A DNA stretch of 64,000 nucleotides, taken from the NCBI GenBank assembly GCA_016342585.1, contig JAEINK010000002.1:62001-126000 (forward strand), read 5' to 3'. The notes under the pieces were generated by a model that was not told the origin of the DNA, made no database searches, and saw nothing but the letters and a program-made list of their open reading frames with translations. A program made the translations under genes and the position numbers. This document shows positions 25,654-34,451 of the stretch, piece after piece (the first letter of the stretch is position 1; each line of letters opens with the position of its first letter). This stretch comes from Spirochaetales bacterium (GTDB lineage Bacteria > Spirochaetota > Spirochaetia > UBA9216).

Positions 25654-26880
25654 TTATAAGAAGAAGTTCTTCCAGGCCGATAAAAACGCTGCCTCTTCAT
25701 GAAGGGTGAGTCCGCCTCCCTGCCACAGGGGGGCTCTTCCTCCACCCCGGACCTTCAATGGATTAAGAAGTGTTTCTCTTATCCGGTTGAAATCAAGTTC
25801 AACTCCCTTTCCATGGCCGATAATCCATTGAATTGAATCCTCACCCCTGTTCAGGATACAAAACCGGATTTTATCATATTCACTTAACGCCAGACCGAGA
25901 TTTCGGAATCCATCCTTATCCATACCATCTAAGACCTCCGAGGCAACAGGGGCTTCGTCAGTCAGTGTTAATTTTCGATAGATGCCTTCAGCCTGAAAGC
26001 CGGCCATCTTTAAACCCATCTCTTTAAGGGTCTGATCCTTTTTAACCGACTCCTCGGTTAATTTCCGGACTCCCTCCTCTATCTTTTCCAGAGGAACCGA
26101 AAGTTTTTTTGAAAGCTCAGACGTAATATCCGTTTTTTGCCGGTAATCCAGGAGGGTCCGCTTTCCTATCTTCCAGAAGGTACGCATATTTCCCCGGATC
26201 TTTGCGGTCGCTGTCAGTTTGATAAAGCCCGTTTGACCTGTAGTGGAGAGGTGGATCCCGCCGCAGGCCACCGTATCGATCCCGTCAATCTCAACGATTC
26301 TTATGTTTTCCTTCTGCTTGGCGGGGCGTCGTAGTTTAAACTCCTCAAGTCCCTCCTCGTCTGTCCAGTGAGTCTTTATTTCCTTATTTTCACACACAAT
26401 CTCATTGGCTCTCTCTTCAGCCCTGAATAAAAACTCATCATCTATGCCGGGGGTTGCGAACTCAATAGTTGTGTAATCTTCTCCCTGATGAACCGAGACG
26501 GTGGCATATTCCCCTAACGCCATGAAAACCGCCGAGAGGATATGCTGACCCGTATGCTGCTGCTGATAATCCAGGCGATGGTCGGCATCCACTTTGCCTT
26601 CAACTTCATCTCCCGGGGTGAGGGACTCGATGGTGAGATTTTCACCAGTCAGATAGTGCCAAATCTCACCCTCATCTTTTTTTACATGGACTACAGAGAA
26701 GTTTCCCAGAGTGCCTAGATCAGCAGGCTGCCCCCCGCCTTCCGGGTAGAAGGCCGTCTTATCAAGCTGAACACGGATTTTTCCCGGATACTTTTTATCG
26801 GAAACTTGTTCAATATTTATTATATTCGCCTTGAAAGAAAGGAGGGCATTGTCGTTGTAATAGAGGGGTTCTGTCTTCAT
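25654..26880 (-). CDS. Alanyl-tRNA editing protein AlaX, long form
   Basis: 408 residues, the size of AlaX-L. The N-terminal barrel shows VQLDKTAFYPEGGGQPAD. The editing (SAD) domain carries the zinc motif HTGQH (HxxxH) and CGGIH (CxxxH). The C-terminal DHHA1-type part contains GGGRAPLWQGGG and LHEEAAFL. It hydrolyses mischarged Ser- or Gly-tRNA(Ala) free in the cytoplasm, without a synthetase domain. Upstream of the 158-residue hypothetical gene; start ATG at 26880 has no obvious strong ribosome-binding site. Confidence 0.9.
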   Translation of the reverse strand: MKTEPLYYNDNALLSFKANIINIEQVSDKKYPGKIRVQLDKTAFYPEGGGQPADLGTLGNFSVVHVKKDEGEIWHYLTGENLTIESLTPGDEVEGKVDADHRLDYQQQHTGQHILSAVFMALGEYATVSVHQGEDYTTIEFATPGIDDEFLFRAEERANEIVCENKEIKTHWTDEEGLEEFKLRRPAKQKENIRIVEIDGIDTVACGGIHLSTTGQTGFIKLTATAKIRGNMRTFWKIGKRTLLDYRQKTDITSELSKKLSVPLEKIEEGVRKLTEESVKKDQTLKEMGLKMAGFQAEGIYRKLTLTDEAPVASEVLDGMDKDGFRNLGLALSEYDKIRFCILNRGEDSIQWIIGHGKGVELDFNRIRETLLNPLKVRGGGRAPLWQGGGLTLHEEAAFLSAWKNFFL

Positions 26881-26938
26881 AGTTTCAGGTTATCAGATTT
26901 GAATCCATTAAGGAAGGGAACAGAAATAAAATATAATT

Positions 26939-27793
26939 CTAGTCTGTCGGTATTCCAGTGTCGCTGAAAAGGCCATATTGATAGATATTATACAGCTCTA
27001 GATCCTTTATATCGTAGTTGGTCTTTCCGAACTCCCAGGTGAAATCCTGATATGAAAAACAATGTACCTGGTCATAATACTTTTTTCGTACCAATAATCC
27101 TTTTTCATCATAGGTATAGGCGGCCTGAACATAGTAGGAGGTTGATCCATAGGTTCGATAGTCTCTGAGAAGGGTACACTGGTTCTTGTCGTTGTATGTG
27201 AAGGTTCGGTAGTGTTCTGAATCAACTGATCGTCTGGTAAGGAGTCCCTCATGCCAGTTGAATGTGGCACTGGGGGAACTTGCCTCTCCATATCGAATCA
27301 ACTGGCCCTCTTCGTCATAGGCGTATTCAGTAGGGCCACCGGAGGAGTATATGGAGCTACTGTTTGAGACACTGACGACTTTTCCTGACTCATTGTAGTT
27401 ATAGGTATTGGATGAATTGTACGGGGAGCCGCTTGAATTTCCCTCTGAATCGTACTCCTGATAGGAGCGATTTTTCTTTGCTATTCGGTTATCTTCATCA
27501 TATTCGAAGGTGAAGGTTACTACATAATCCACATTCCCGCTGCCGTAGAGTATTGTCCTGACTTCAGACATCAAATTCCCCTGGTCATCATACTCATACA
27601 CCCCTCTGCCGAATTCCTGGTCCACCGAGATATCCCGAACGGTCCAGGAGGCTGGCCGCATTACATCTTCTGTCAGCAGCTCTTCCGGAATACCCAAAGG
27701 AACGCAGGAGGAGAGCAATATGGTCATGAATATTGCCATAGATATGGCCAGGCAAGAAAAGATTCGGTTGGTAAAAAATCTTGCGGTTCTCAT
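26939..27793 (-). CDS. YD-repeat lipoprotein
   Basis: 284 residues. The signal peptide ends LLSSCVP, so it is a lipoprotein. The body is made of YD/Rhs-like beta repeats: VYEYDDQGNLMSEVRT, FEYDEDNRIAKKNR, YNYNESGKVVSVSN, YAYDEEGQLIRYGE, FTYNDKNQCTLLRD and YTYDEKGLLVRKKY. There are about six repeats, far too few for an Rhs toxin shell, and no toxin tail. Its ATG overlaps the stop of the preceding small barrel gene (ATGA, four bases), so the two are coupled. Probably exposed in the periplasm or on the surface; function unknown. Confidence 0.7.
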   Translation of the reverse strand: MRTARFFTNRIFSCLAISMAIFMTILLSSCVPLGIPEELLTEDVMRPASWTVRDISVDQEFGRGVYEYDDQGNLMSEVRTILYGSGNVDYVVTFTFEYDEDNRIAKKNRSYQEYDSEGNSSGSPYNSSNTYNYNESGKVVSVSNSSSIYSSGGPTEYAYDEEGQLIRYGEASSPSATFNWHEGLLTRRSVDSEHYRTFTYNDKNQCTLLRDYRTYGSTSYYVQAAYTYDEKGLLVRKKYYDQVHCFSYQDFTWEFGKTNYDIKDLELYNIYQYGLFSDTGIPTD

Positions 27794-28428
27794 TTATTTT
27801 CTCCAGTGAATACAGGTTTATGTATGGTGATAGAAACTGGTATGTTGATGAAGGTTCGCGGGGTGGAATCTATGAAGTCAATCTGATAACACAGATCTAT
27901 ATTCATCATGAAAAGCGGTGAATCCAGAAAAACACCTCCGCCAAGCTGGATGTAATAGGCGTTTAATGGTTTATAGTTCTTATTGGCATTCAACCAATAA
28001 TTGATAATACCGGTTCCCGCGGCCAGGGATGCTGCCGCACCCACCCTGTAAGGTCCGGAATCGGGTCTCTTAAAGAGGGTGGTCATGATCGATAAAATAT
28101 TCTTTTCAGGGTCATCATAACTCCAGATTTCGCCCCATCCTTTAAGGTTGAGCAATAAGTCCACCTCTGTTTGAACCTCTGCCCCCATTCCCTGTAATGA
28201 TACTGTAGTAGCTCCATAGATTTTGAAATCATCAAACAACCTTAGGGGTAGAAGTAATCCAAAATCCAATGCTGTGCCGAAGCCGGCAGAATAAAATTGA
28301 GGTTCTACTGTTCCTGTGTATTCGATTTTTTCGACCAGTTTATTGATAAAGCTTTCATCCGCAGTGATGACTGCCGGTATTATTAACTGTGTTAATAACA
28401 AGGTGATAATTAAGATACGACATTTCAT
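27790..28428 (-). CDS. Exported small beta-barrel-like protein
   Basis: 212 residues, signal peptide cleaved near VITADES, then alternating amphipathic strands (FGTALDFGLLLPLRLFDDFK, YYIQLGGGVFLDSPLFMMNI) that suggest a small outer-membrane barrel. The family is not recognised. First gene of a pair with the YD-repeat lipoprotein, overlapping by four bases. The two probably act together at the outer membrane, for example barrel as anchor or conduit for the lipoprotein (inference). Confidence 0.55.
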   Translation of the reverse strand: MKCRILIITLLLTQLIIPAVITADESFINKLVEKIEYTGTVEPQFYSAGFGTALDFGLLLPLRLFDDFKIYGATTVSLQGMGAEVQTEVDLLLNLKGWGEIWSYDDPEKNILSIMTTLFKRPDSGPYRVGAAASLAAGTGIINYWLNANKNYKPLNAYYIQLGGGVFLDSPLFMMNIDLCYQIDFIDSTPRTFINIPVSITIHKPVFTGENK

Positions 28429-28583
28429 TCGGACATATTAGTGATTAATTAAGGATGTGTACAATCAAAAAAATATTTTATGTGTCGTACCATGATGAGG
28501 TTTTCTATTCCTCAAAGTATGGGGATGAAGAGGTTTCCGGTAAACTCATTGAAAGATCCTGCAACTCTGTTTATTATGGTCCC

Positions 28584-28967
28584 ATGGGAAAACATATCTT
28601 ACCGACCTTTACTATAGTAATCTTTCTGTCAACGGTGATCGGGTTTTCTTCCTGCAGTAACCGGGAGGAGTATTCCGTAAACTATCTTTTCGCATCCCAC
28701 TGTAATTCCTGCACAGACACGGAGAAGCGTTTAGTGGGTGTTGATTCGGAATTTCGGAAAAATAATTCTGATTATGCACTTAAGATCACCATGCTGAATG
28801 TGATGATCCCCGCCCAGTATGACCCCGCTATGGAAATTATCGATTCAATGGATATCCCCTCATCAGCTAAAAACCTGCCCCTCCTGATTTCAGGAGACCA
28901 CTGGTTCTATGGGGAAGACGATATTAACGCGGCTATTTCTTCTCTCGAAGCCGGCCGCCTTCCCTGA
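28584..28967 (+). CDS. Thioredoxin-like lipoprotein
   Basis: 127 residues if it begins at the ATG at 28584, chosen because it gives a lipoprotein signal peptide (MGKHILPTFTIVIFLSTVIG, then FSSCSN). A longer frame opens at 28455 but its first 43 residues look unrelated. The mature part has YLFASHCNSC, a CxxC in the position of a thioredoxin active site, then a beta-alpha pattern (ITMLNVMIP, LPLLISGDHWFYGEDDI) ending as in thioredoxin-like glutaredoxin folds. Probably a periplasm-facing thiol-disulfide protein; partner unknown. Confidence 0.6.
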   Translation: MGKHILPTFTIVIFLSTVIGFSSCSNREEYSVNYLFASHCNSCTDTEKRLVGVDSEFRKNNSDYALKITMLNVMIPAQYDPAMEIIDSMDIPSSAKNLPLLISGDHWFYGEDDINAAISSLEAGRLP

Positions 28968-28973
28968 TAATTT

Positions 28974-29004
28974 ATTGCTCCCTGTCTTCACGGGCGGGAG
29001 CAAT
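28974..29004. terminator. Hairpin between convergent genes
   Basis: ATTGCTCCC and GGGAGCAAT (9-base perfect arms, 13-base loop) lie between the thiol lipoprotein and the activase gene. T-runs on either side are poor, so this is only a probable bidirectional terminator. Confidence 0.45.
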
Positions 29005-29023
29005 TGATCGATCTGCTTGATCG

Positions 29024-32000
29024 TTACCCTTTCATTTCTGCAGTGGCGAATTTAAGATATGGGGTTAAAAGATCATTTTTCGATGCTCCTGTTCCGTCAT
29101 AGGTCAGGGAAACCATGGGGATCCCTGTCAGCTCTTCAATTTTACTTCCCATAGCTTCGGTGACCAGGGAGGGGCAGCAGAAGGCCGGATTAGCCTGAAC
29201 CAGGAGATTTATATCCGGGTGTTCATTCATAAGGTGGATAATTTTAAGGAGGTTTTCCTTGGATTCTCCCTCCTGTTCCATTTTTATGGAATAGGTTTCA
29301 AGGGCCCTGGCTGTTGATCCGCTTTGCCGGGTAAATGGTTTTCCAAGCATTTCATCGAATGGTTTGTGGAGCCCCTTTTCCAGAAGTTCCATGACCGCCA
29401 GCAGGCCTTTGAATTTAAGATAATCTCCATATTTTTTCTGTTTTCGCCATTTATCAAAGTAGGTTCCTGCTATGATTTTCACATAATCATTGTAGGGAGT
29501 TATGATGGCCTCCCCGCCATTTTTTTCTATGAATCTGACCAGATCCTGGTTTATGACTGGATTATCCCTCGTATATAGATCGCCGAAAATCGCTACCTTT
29601 GGTTTACGGGCAGGCTCTATCTCCACATTATCGAAGAGCATCTTTATCTTTTTTGAAGCATCCAGATAACCGGAATCCTTCTCGAACGCTTCTATAAGGA
29701 TCTTTCCGGCTATTTCGATCTGCTGATCGGTGCTTCCTTTTATGGTTTCATAGGGGCGCAGTGCACATCCCACCTTACGAAGAATTCCCGAAAGGAGGTA
29801 GGCGACATAGGCCTTAATGCTCATTTGGGGTGAGAACTCGATGTAGGAGATTTCCCCCCAGTATACATTGGCCTTCTCCATGCCTTCCGCTTCCAGAAGG
29901 CTCTTTATATAGTAGGGGTAGAGGTGGATATTACAGGCCCATTGGCATTTGCTCATCCACAGGGCTGTCTTTTCGGGTGCCAGTCCCTCATTCCTGATGA
30001 CATTCATATACTCCTGGGCAATAACATTCACAGGAATACACTGGCCGGTATTCATTGTCATACTCGCACGAATCGCCTCATCTGTCTCATCAAGTACCCG
30101 GGTCCTGTATCCCAGGCCGTTCAGGGCGGCTGCGATTAAGGGGATGGCCATGGGATCCCAATTGGGCAGGAAGATGGTTTTATCGGTTAGATCCCTGATT
30201 AATTTCGGTGAATATAGATTCCTGCCCCATCCCCCCGGGACAGATAAATCGGCTTCCCGGTTATGATGGTTTCTAAAAGCTCTGACTCCGGCTTCTATCC
30301 GTGTTTCATAACCAACCGAGGAGTCGTGATCATCCAGCTGGAGGATCAGATAGGGTTTTTCGTATCGGTTCATGATCCTCTGGTAATATTCAATGAGAAA
30401 TGAATCAGGGCCGCATTTAAAGGATGTAACCAATATCGGGTACAGTCCCGGGGTTCTGGCGCATTGGAGGGTTGTCCTTAATATTCGGGCGGCATAATTC
30501 CAATGGAAGGCCGATAGAAGATCCCCAATCTCATTCTCTTCATACTCTGCCGGCGGAATCTGATCCATGGCGAGGGATTCGATATTCAGATCGGCGATTA
30601 TCTCCGGAATATGACTGTTGAGTTTTTTATCAAGAATTGTATAGGGGCGGCCCAGAATACCAATTCGGATATCCTTTTTGAACTCAGTTGATTGCTCATC
30701 CTTTATATCAAAGTGTGATAAAAGCTCCACCTTGTATATGTCATAGAGCTTCTTCGCCTTTTGGTAGGCTTTTTGAACCTCCTGAAGCGAGTATCTCCTT
30801 CTCATTTGTTTATTAAGATGAATGTAAAGTTCCTGTACTGTTTTTTGATCATTCTGATTATTCATCACAACAGGCGTCATAACCCCGGCCCGATCTTCAA
30901 GATCCCGGATCATAAGGGCCAGGGTCGGCGCAAACTGGGTGTAGTAGCAGTACTTTCTTACCCTTTCAGATCTATTTGATCCGGGAGCTGAACTCCTCTC
31001 CTGTTCGAGGTAGTGGGGGAGGAATATTGTATCACTGATATCTGCCAGATAATCCACATGGCCATAGAGTGCATGAATCGGAGAACAGAACTCGGCTCCT
31101 GCCAGGGCCTTACCACGCTTTATCGGATTTTCAAGATCCCGGCTTGTAATAACCGGGATCTCAAGTTCTTCGAAAAATGTTTTCCAAAGGTGAAGTTCCT
31201 CTGATAATTGAAGCGCCAGGGGGATACCGACAATCTTTTCCTTGGTTCTCTGTTTTCCCCTGTCTGGAAATATATCCTTAATGACCTCATCTCTCTCTTC
31301 AAGAAGAGACCTCTTTTTCTTAAGTTTAACAAACTTTTTCGTCTGATAATCCCTGCCGCAGAGGAATCCAAAGGCACATGTTTCTCCATTTATTTCGGCA
31401 ATTCGAAGCCGGCAGTGATTGCCGCAGAGGTTGCATTGCTCTTTCCTTACCGGTATTTCTTCTCTGAAAAGCCCCTTTCCCCGGAATTTACTTTCTGATT
31501 TTATCTCTTCCCTGACGGTGAGCGCCACACCCATGGCGCCTGTTAAATGGCAGTAGGGGGAGACATGAATGGGTTTTTTCAGTTTTTCCTCAAATGCGGC
31601 AACCAGCGCTTTGTTTTTTGCCGTAGCTCCCTGAAAACAGATCTTTTCCCCTATATTGCCAGTGGAGGCCACTTTCTGAAGATAGTTCTCTCTCACCGAA
31701 TGGAGGACCGCCGCCAGGATTTCTTCAACCTTATAGCCCCTGTTCAGGTAGTGGTTTAAATCCCTCTCCATGAACACGGTACATCGATCACTCGCCCTGG
31801 GTGCTTTGGCCTTCATCGCCATTTCGGCATAATCGGAGAGTTGAACACCCAATTGCTGAGCCTGTTCTTCTATAAAACTTCCGGTTCCTGCGGCACATAC
31901 CGTATTCATCTGTGAAAAGGTGACCATCCCCTTATTCATGGTGGTGAATTTGCTATCCTGACCGCCAATTTCGATGATAGTATCGATTCCGGGGTCCAGC

Positions 32001-33295
32001 TCGTAGGCGGCTCTGGCGTGGGCGCTTATCTCATCCAGAATTATATCGGCGCCCATCAGGCTGCCCAGAAACTTTCTTCCAGAACCTGTCGATCCTGCCC
32101 CTGTTATCTGAAAAACGATATCCTCCCGCTCTTCCATATCGTGGATTGTTTCGAGGATTCCCCTGAAGGCCGCTAAGGGTTGCCCCTGGGTTCGGGTGTA
32201 AAAGCCGGCCACCATTTTTCCGTTTATATCGAGGAGGGCTGCCTTCGTGGATGTTGAGCCTATATCAAGCCCGAAATAAACCTTGAAATTTTTGCGGTCA
32301 GCCTGTTCCGGCCGGCTATAGAGATCTGTCTCTACTCCCGGACATCTATCGACGATTTCAGGTTGAAAAGTGTAATGAAGGATTCCCTTAAAATCCGGAT
32401 AGAAAGATTGTTTTAGTATTAGGGGAGGGAAGTGGTACTGCCTCTCAGATGGTTCTCCTGCCATTAGTTCGGGGAGATCCGAAATCATAAGTTCTGCTAT
32501 CTCATCTGTGGTAGTTCCTTTTACCCATTCATTTTTTGATAGAAGCGCTGCTCCTAATGCTCCACAAACCTCTGGGTGGGGATGGATGAGCATTTTTTCC
32601 CCTAAAAGAGTTTCAAGGCTGCGGGCGACAGCCCCATTCAGGGCGACGCCACCTGAAAAGACCAGGGGTGAATTGAAATCATTATCGGGAAAGAGGGTTT
32701 CACCCAGGTTTTCCGCCACACCTTTACAAAGTCCTGCGCATATTTCCTCCCGGGTATAACCCTCCTGCTGGGAGTGAATCAGATCTGTTTTGGCAAATAC
32801 CGAGCATCTGCTGGCAATTTTGGGTGGATTCTCCGGGTTTTCAAGGGCCAGCCGGCTAAGTTCTGAACTGTCGTTCAAACCCAATCTTCTTGCCTGCTGA
32901 TCGAGGAAGCCCCCGGTTCCCGCTGCACAGGAGGTATTCGCTCTTGTTCTCCGGTAATCGCCCGCCGGTGAAAAAAGCGTCAGTGAGAACTTTTCTCCTC
33001 CGACATTCATGAGGGAGCCCATCTCCGGGAAGAATTTTTTTGCTCCGGTTATCGTGCATACCTGAGGATCAAAGTGTTTTATTTTTTCTGATTTATTCTC
33101 TTCGGCCGAAGCCGATCCCGCCCCGGTGATGGTGTAACCTTTCCAGCTCGAAAGGAGTTTTTCAAGTTCGGCCATGGTTTTACCATTGTGAAATCCATAT
33201 CGTGAGTCAATAAGATTTCCATTCGCGTCAACCAAAGCCATACTGATCGATACCGACCCGATATCAATTCCTAAGAAGAGCGGGGAAGGGGACAT
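29024..33295 (-). CDS. Large acyl-CoA dehydratase activase (BadF/HgdC type)
   Basis: 1423 residues. Two ASKHA ATPase domains in tandem (about 1-270 and 335-600), each starting with a LGIDIGS-like phosphate loop and each with a Fe-S cysteine motif, NTSCAAGTGGF and NTVCAAGTGSF, plus a second conserved Cys (ASRCSVF; SDRCTVF). Then come a CNLCGNHCRLRI cysteine cluster, a DUF2229-like part, and a C-terminal part related to 2-hydroxyglutaryl-CoA dehydratase subunits (COG3580/3581; GPDSFLIEYY, WDPMAIPLI). Small activases drive ATP-dependent electron transfer to hydroxyacyl-CoA dehydratases. This fused version is widespread in anaerobes but its substrate is unknown. No separate dehydratase subunits are adjacent. 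Confidence 0.88.
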   Translation of the reverse strand: MSPSPLFLGIDIGSVSISMALVDANGNLIDSRYGFHNGKTMAELEKLLSSWKGYTITGAGSASAEENKSEKIKHFDPQVCTITGAKKFFPEMGSLMNVGGEKFSLTLFSPAGDYRRTRANTSCAAGTGGFLDQQARRLGLNDSSELSRLALENPENPPKIASRCSVFAKTDLIHSQQEGYTREEICAGLCKGVAENLGETLFPDNDFNSPLVFSGGVALNGAVARSLETLLGEKMLIHPHPEVCGALGAALLSKNEWVKGTTTDEIAELMISDLPELMAGEPSERQYHFPPLILKQSFYPDFKGILHYTFQPEIVDRCPGVETDLYSRPEQADRKNFKVYFGLDIGSTSTKAALLDINGKMVAGFYTRTQGQPLAAFRGILETIHDMEEREDIVFQITGAGSTGSGRKFLGSLMGADIILDEISAHARAAYELDPGIDTIIEIGGQDSKFTTMNKGMVTFSQMNTVCAAGTGSFIEEQAQQLGVQLSDYAEMAMKAKAPRASDRCTVFMERDLNHYLNRGYKVEEILAAVLHSVRENYLQKVASTGNIGEKICFQGATAKNKALVAAFEEKLKKPIHVSPYCHLTGAMGVALTVREEIKSESKFRGKGLFREEIPVRKEQCNLCGNHCRLRIAEINGETCAFGFLCGRDYQTKKFVKLKKKRSLLEERDEVIKDIFPDRGKQRTKEKIVGIPLALQLSEELHLWKTFFEELEIPVITSRDLENPIKRGKALAGAEFCSPIHALYGHVDYLADISDTIFLPHYLEQERSSAPGSNRSERVRKYCYYTQFAPTLALMIRDLEDRAGVMTPVVMNNQNDQKTVQELYIHLNKQMRRRYSLQEVQKAYQKAKKLYDIYKVELLSHFDIKDEQSTEFKKDIRIGILGRPYTILDKKLNSHIPEIIADLNIESLAMDQIPPAEYEENEIGDLLSAFHWNYAARILRTTLQCARTPGLYPILVTSFKCGPDSFLIEYYQRIMNRYEKPYLILQLDDHDSSVGYETRIEAGVRAFRNHHNREADLSVPGGWGRNLYSPKLIRDLTDKTIFLPNWDPMAIPLIAAALNGLGYRTRVLDETDEAIRASMTMNTGQCIPVNVIAQEYMNVIRNEGLAPEKTALWMSKCQWACNIHLYPYYIKSLLEAEGMEKANVYWGEISYIEFSPQMSIKAYVAYLLSGILRKVGCALRPYETIKGSTDQQIEIAGKILIEAFEKDSGYLDASKKIKMLFDNVEIEPARKPKVAIFGDLYTRDNPVINQDLVRFIEKNGGEAIITPYNDYVKIIAGTYFDKWRKQKKYGDYLKFKGLLAVMELLEKGLHKPFDEMLGKPFTRQSGSTARALETYSIKMEQEGESKENLLKIIHLMNEHPDINLLVQANPAFCCPSLVTEAMGSKIEELTGIPMVSLTYDGTGASKNDLLTPYLKFATAEMKG

Positions 33296-33459
33296 TTATA
33301 TCTCCATATGTAAAAAATTGTAAATGCAATAGTAATTTTACTCCGTCGGGCTCCCTTTCGCAAGAGCATTAATCCAGTATGCTTCTATTTGACATGTATA
33401 GCGTATTAATAATCTGGAAGATTGAAAAAGGGGTGAAAAGCTGATATCTTTCTAAAATT

Positions 33460-34017
33460 ATGAGCTTACTTGAAATTATTGGTCTTGCCCTGGCCCTGGC
33501 AGCGGATGCCTTCGCTGTTTCTATAAGCAATGGAGTAACAATAAAGGAAAACAGGGTCTTTCATGCCATCAGGATCTCTTTCTTCTTTGGTCTCTTTCAG
33601 GGTGTGATGCCGGTTCTCGGCTGGCTTGGCGGGCGGAGTCTGCGCGGCGTAATCGGTGGGCTTGCCCCCTGGATCGGCTTTGGATTGCTTGTATTCATCG
33701 GGAGCCGGATGATTCATGAAGCCAGGCAAATGGGCAAACATGAATGTAAGGATTGCTCCCACCTTCCGACCCTCTTCCTTCTTTCAATTGCGACCAGCAT
33801 CGATGCCCTGGCTGTGGGTATCAGTTTTGCTGTGATGACCGTGCACATCATACTCCCTGCGGTGATTATCGGGATAATTACCTTTGGCACCTCTTTCGCC
33901 GGGATCAATTTAGGTTATAGAATCGGGCATATTTCGGAAGAGCGATTTGAACTGATTGGTGGGGTTATCCTGATCGGGATCGGCCTTAAGATAATCGCAG
34001 AACACCTGTTTTTCTAA
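33460..34017 (+). CDS. mntP: Manganese efflux pump MntP
   Basis: 185 residues with six TM segments, the MntP (YebN) family. Duplicated three-helix halves carry the characteristic Asp motifs: LAADAFAVSISNGV in the first and ATSIDALAVGISFAV in the second. HECKDCSHLP sits in the central loop. Exports Mn(II) across the inner membrane. I looked for a yybP-ykoY manganese riboswitch in the 164-base upstream gap and did not see one; a TTGACA near 33393 may belong to its promoter. Last four bases overlap the convergent ArsR gene. Confidence 0.92.
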   Translation: MSLLEIIGLALALAADAFAVSISNGVTIKENRVFHAIRISFFFGLFQGVMPVLGWLGGRSLRGVIGGLAPWIGFGLLVFIGSRMIHEARQMGKHECKDCSHLPTLFLLSIATSIDALAVGISFAVMTVHIILPAVIIGIITFGTSFAGINLGYRIGHISEERFELIGGVILIGIGLKIIAEHLFF

Positions 34018-34364
34018 ACCTGGTTCATCTTTGCAGATTTGGAGCAGGAGAGCCTGTCTATCCCGGTAATAAATTTTCGATCATGTTCAAGGATTGTTCT
34101 ATCAATAATATCCTTCTCCAGTGATCTTAAGAACTCTCGTGTCGCCTCATCCTTGAGTGCATACAAAATCCATCTACCCTCTTTATTCTGATCAATAAGG
34201 TCGGCATTTTTGAGGATCTTAAGGTGGTTTGAGAGGGTCCCTCCTGCAATGTCCAGCACTTCGAGAATTTCGCAGACACAAAGATCCCTCTCGGTAAGCA
34301 TCATGAGAATCCGGAACCTGTTTGTATCACTGAGGGCTTTTAATCTATTAATCATCATATCCAT
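34014..34364 (-). CDS. ArsR/SmtB-family metal(loid)-sensing repressor
   Basis: 116 residues, winged helix-turn-helix: KALSDTNRFRILMMLTERDL, recognition helix GGTLSNHLKILKNADLIDQ and wing EGRWILYAL. Cys29 and Cys31 (DLCVCEIL) form the classic thiol box for As(III), Sb(III) or Cd(II), and another Cys sits near the C-terminus (LSCSK). Divergent from the permease/mini-thioredoxin pair, which it very likely represses until a soft metal(loid) binds. A TTGA-4-TCAA dyad lies in the shared gap. Confidence 0.9.
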   Translation of the reverse strand: MDMMINRLKALSDTNRFRILMMLTERDLCVCEILEVLDIAGGTLSNHLKILKNADLIDQNKEGRWILYALKDEATREFLRSLEKDIIDRTILEHDRKFITGIDRLSCSKSAKMNQV

Positions 34365-34387
34365 ACAAAGAAAATAACATATTCCTC

Positions 34388-34399
34388 TTGAATAATCAA
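34388..34399. promoter_or_regulatory. Possible ArsR operator
   Basis: TTGA-ATAA-TCAA dyad in the AT-rich 87-base gap between the divergent ArsR and permease genes. Short, and the half-sites are in the opposite order to the usual ArsR/SmtB site, so low certainty. Confidence 0.3.
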
Positions 34400-34451
34400 T
34401 TTAAAGATACTATATTTAGCTAAAGAACGAAATAAAGGAAGGGGTGTCAAC

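Noticed and set aside
26939-27793. Rhs/YD toxin
   Set aside because: Only about six repeats, a lipoprotein signal, no core cleavage motif and no toxin or immunity gene.
33296-33459. Possible manganese (yybP-ykoY) riboswitch before mntP
   Set aside because: No conserved bulges or expected stem sequence visible, and the leader is AT-rich without strong pairing.
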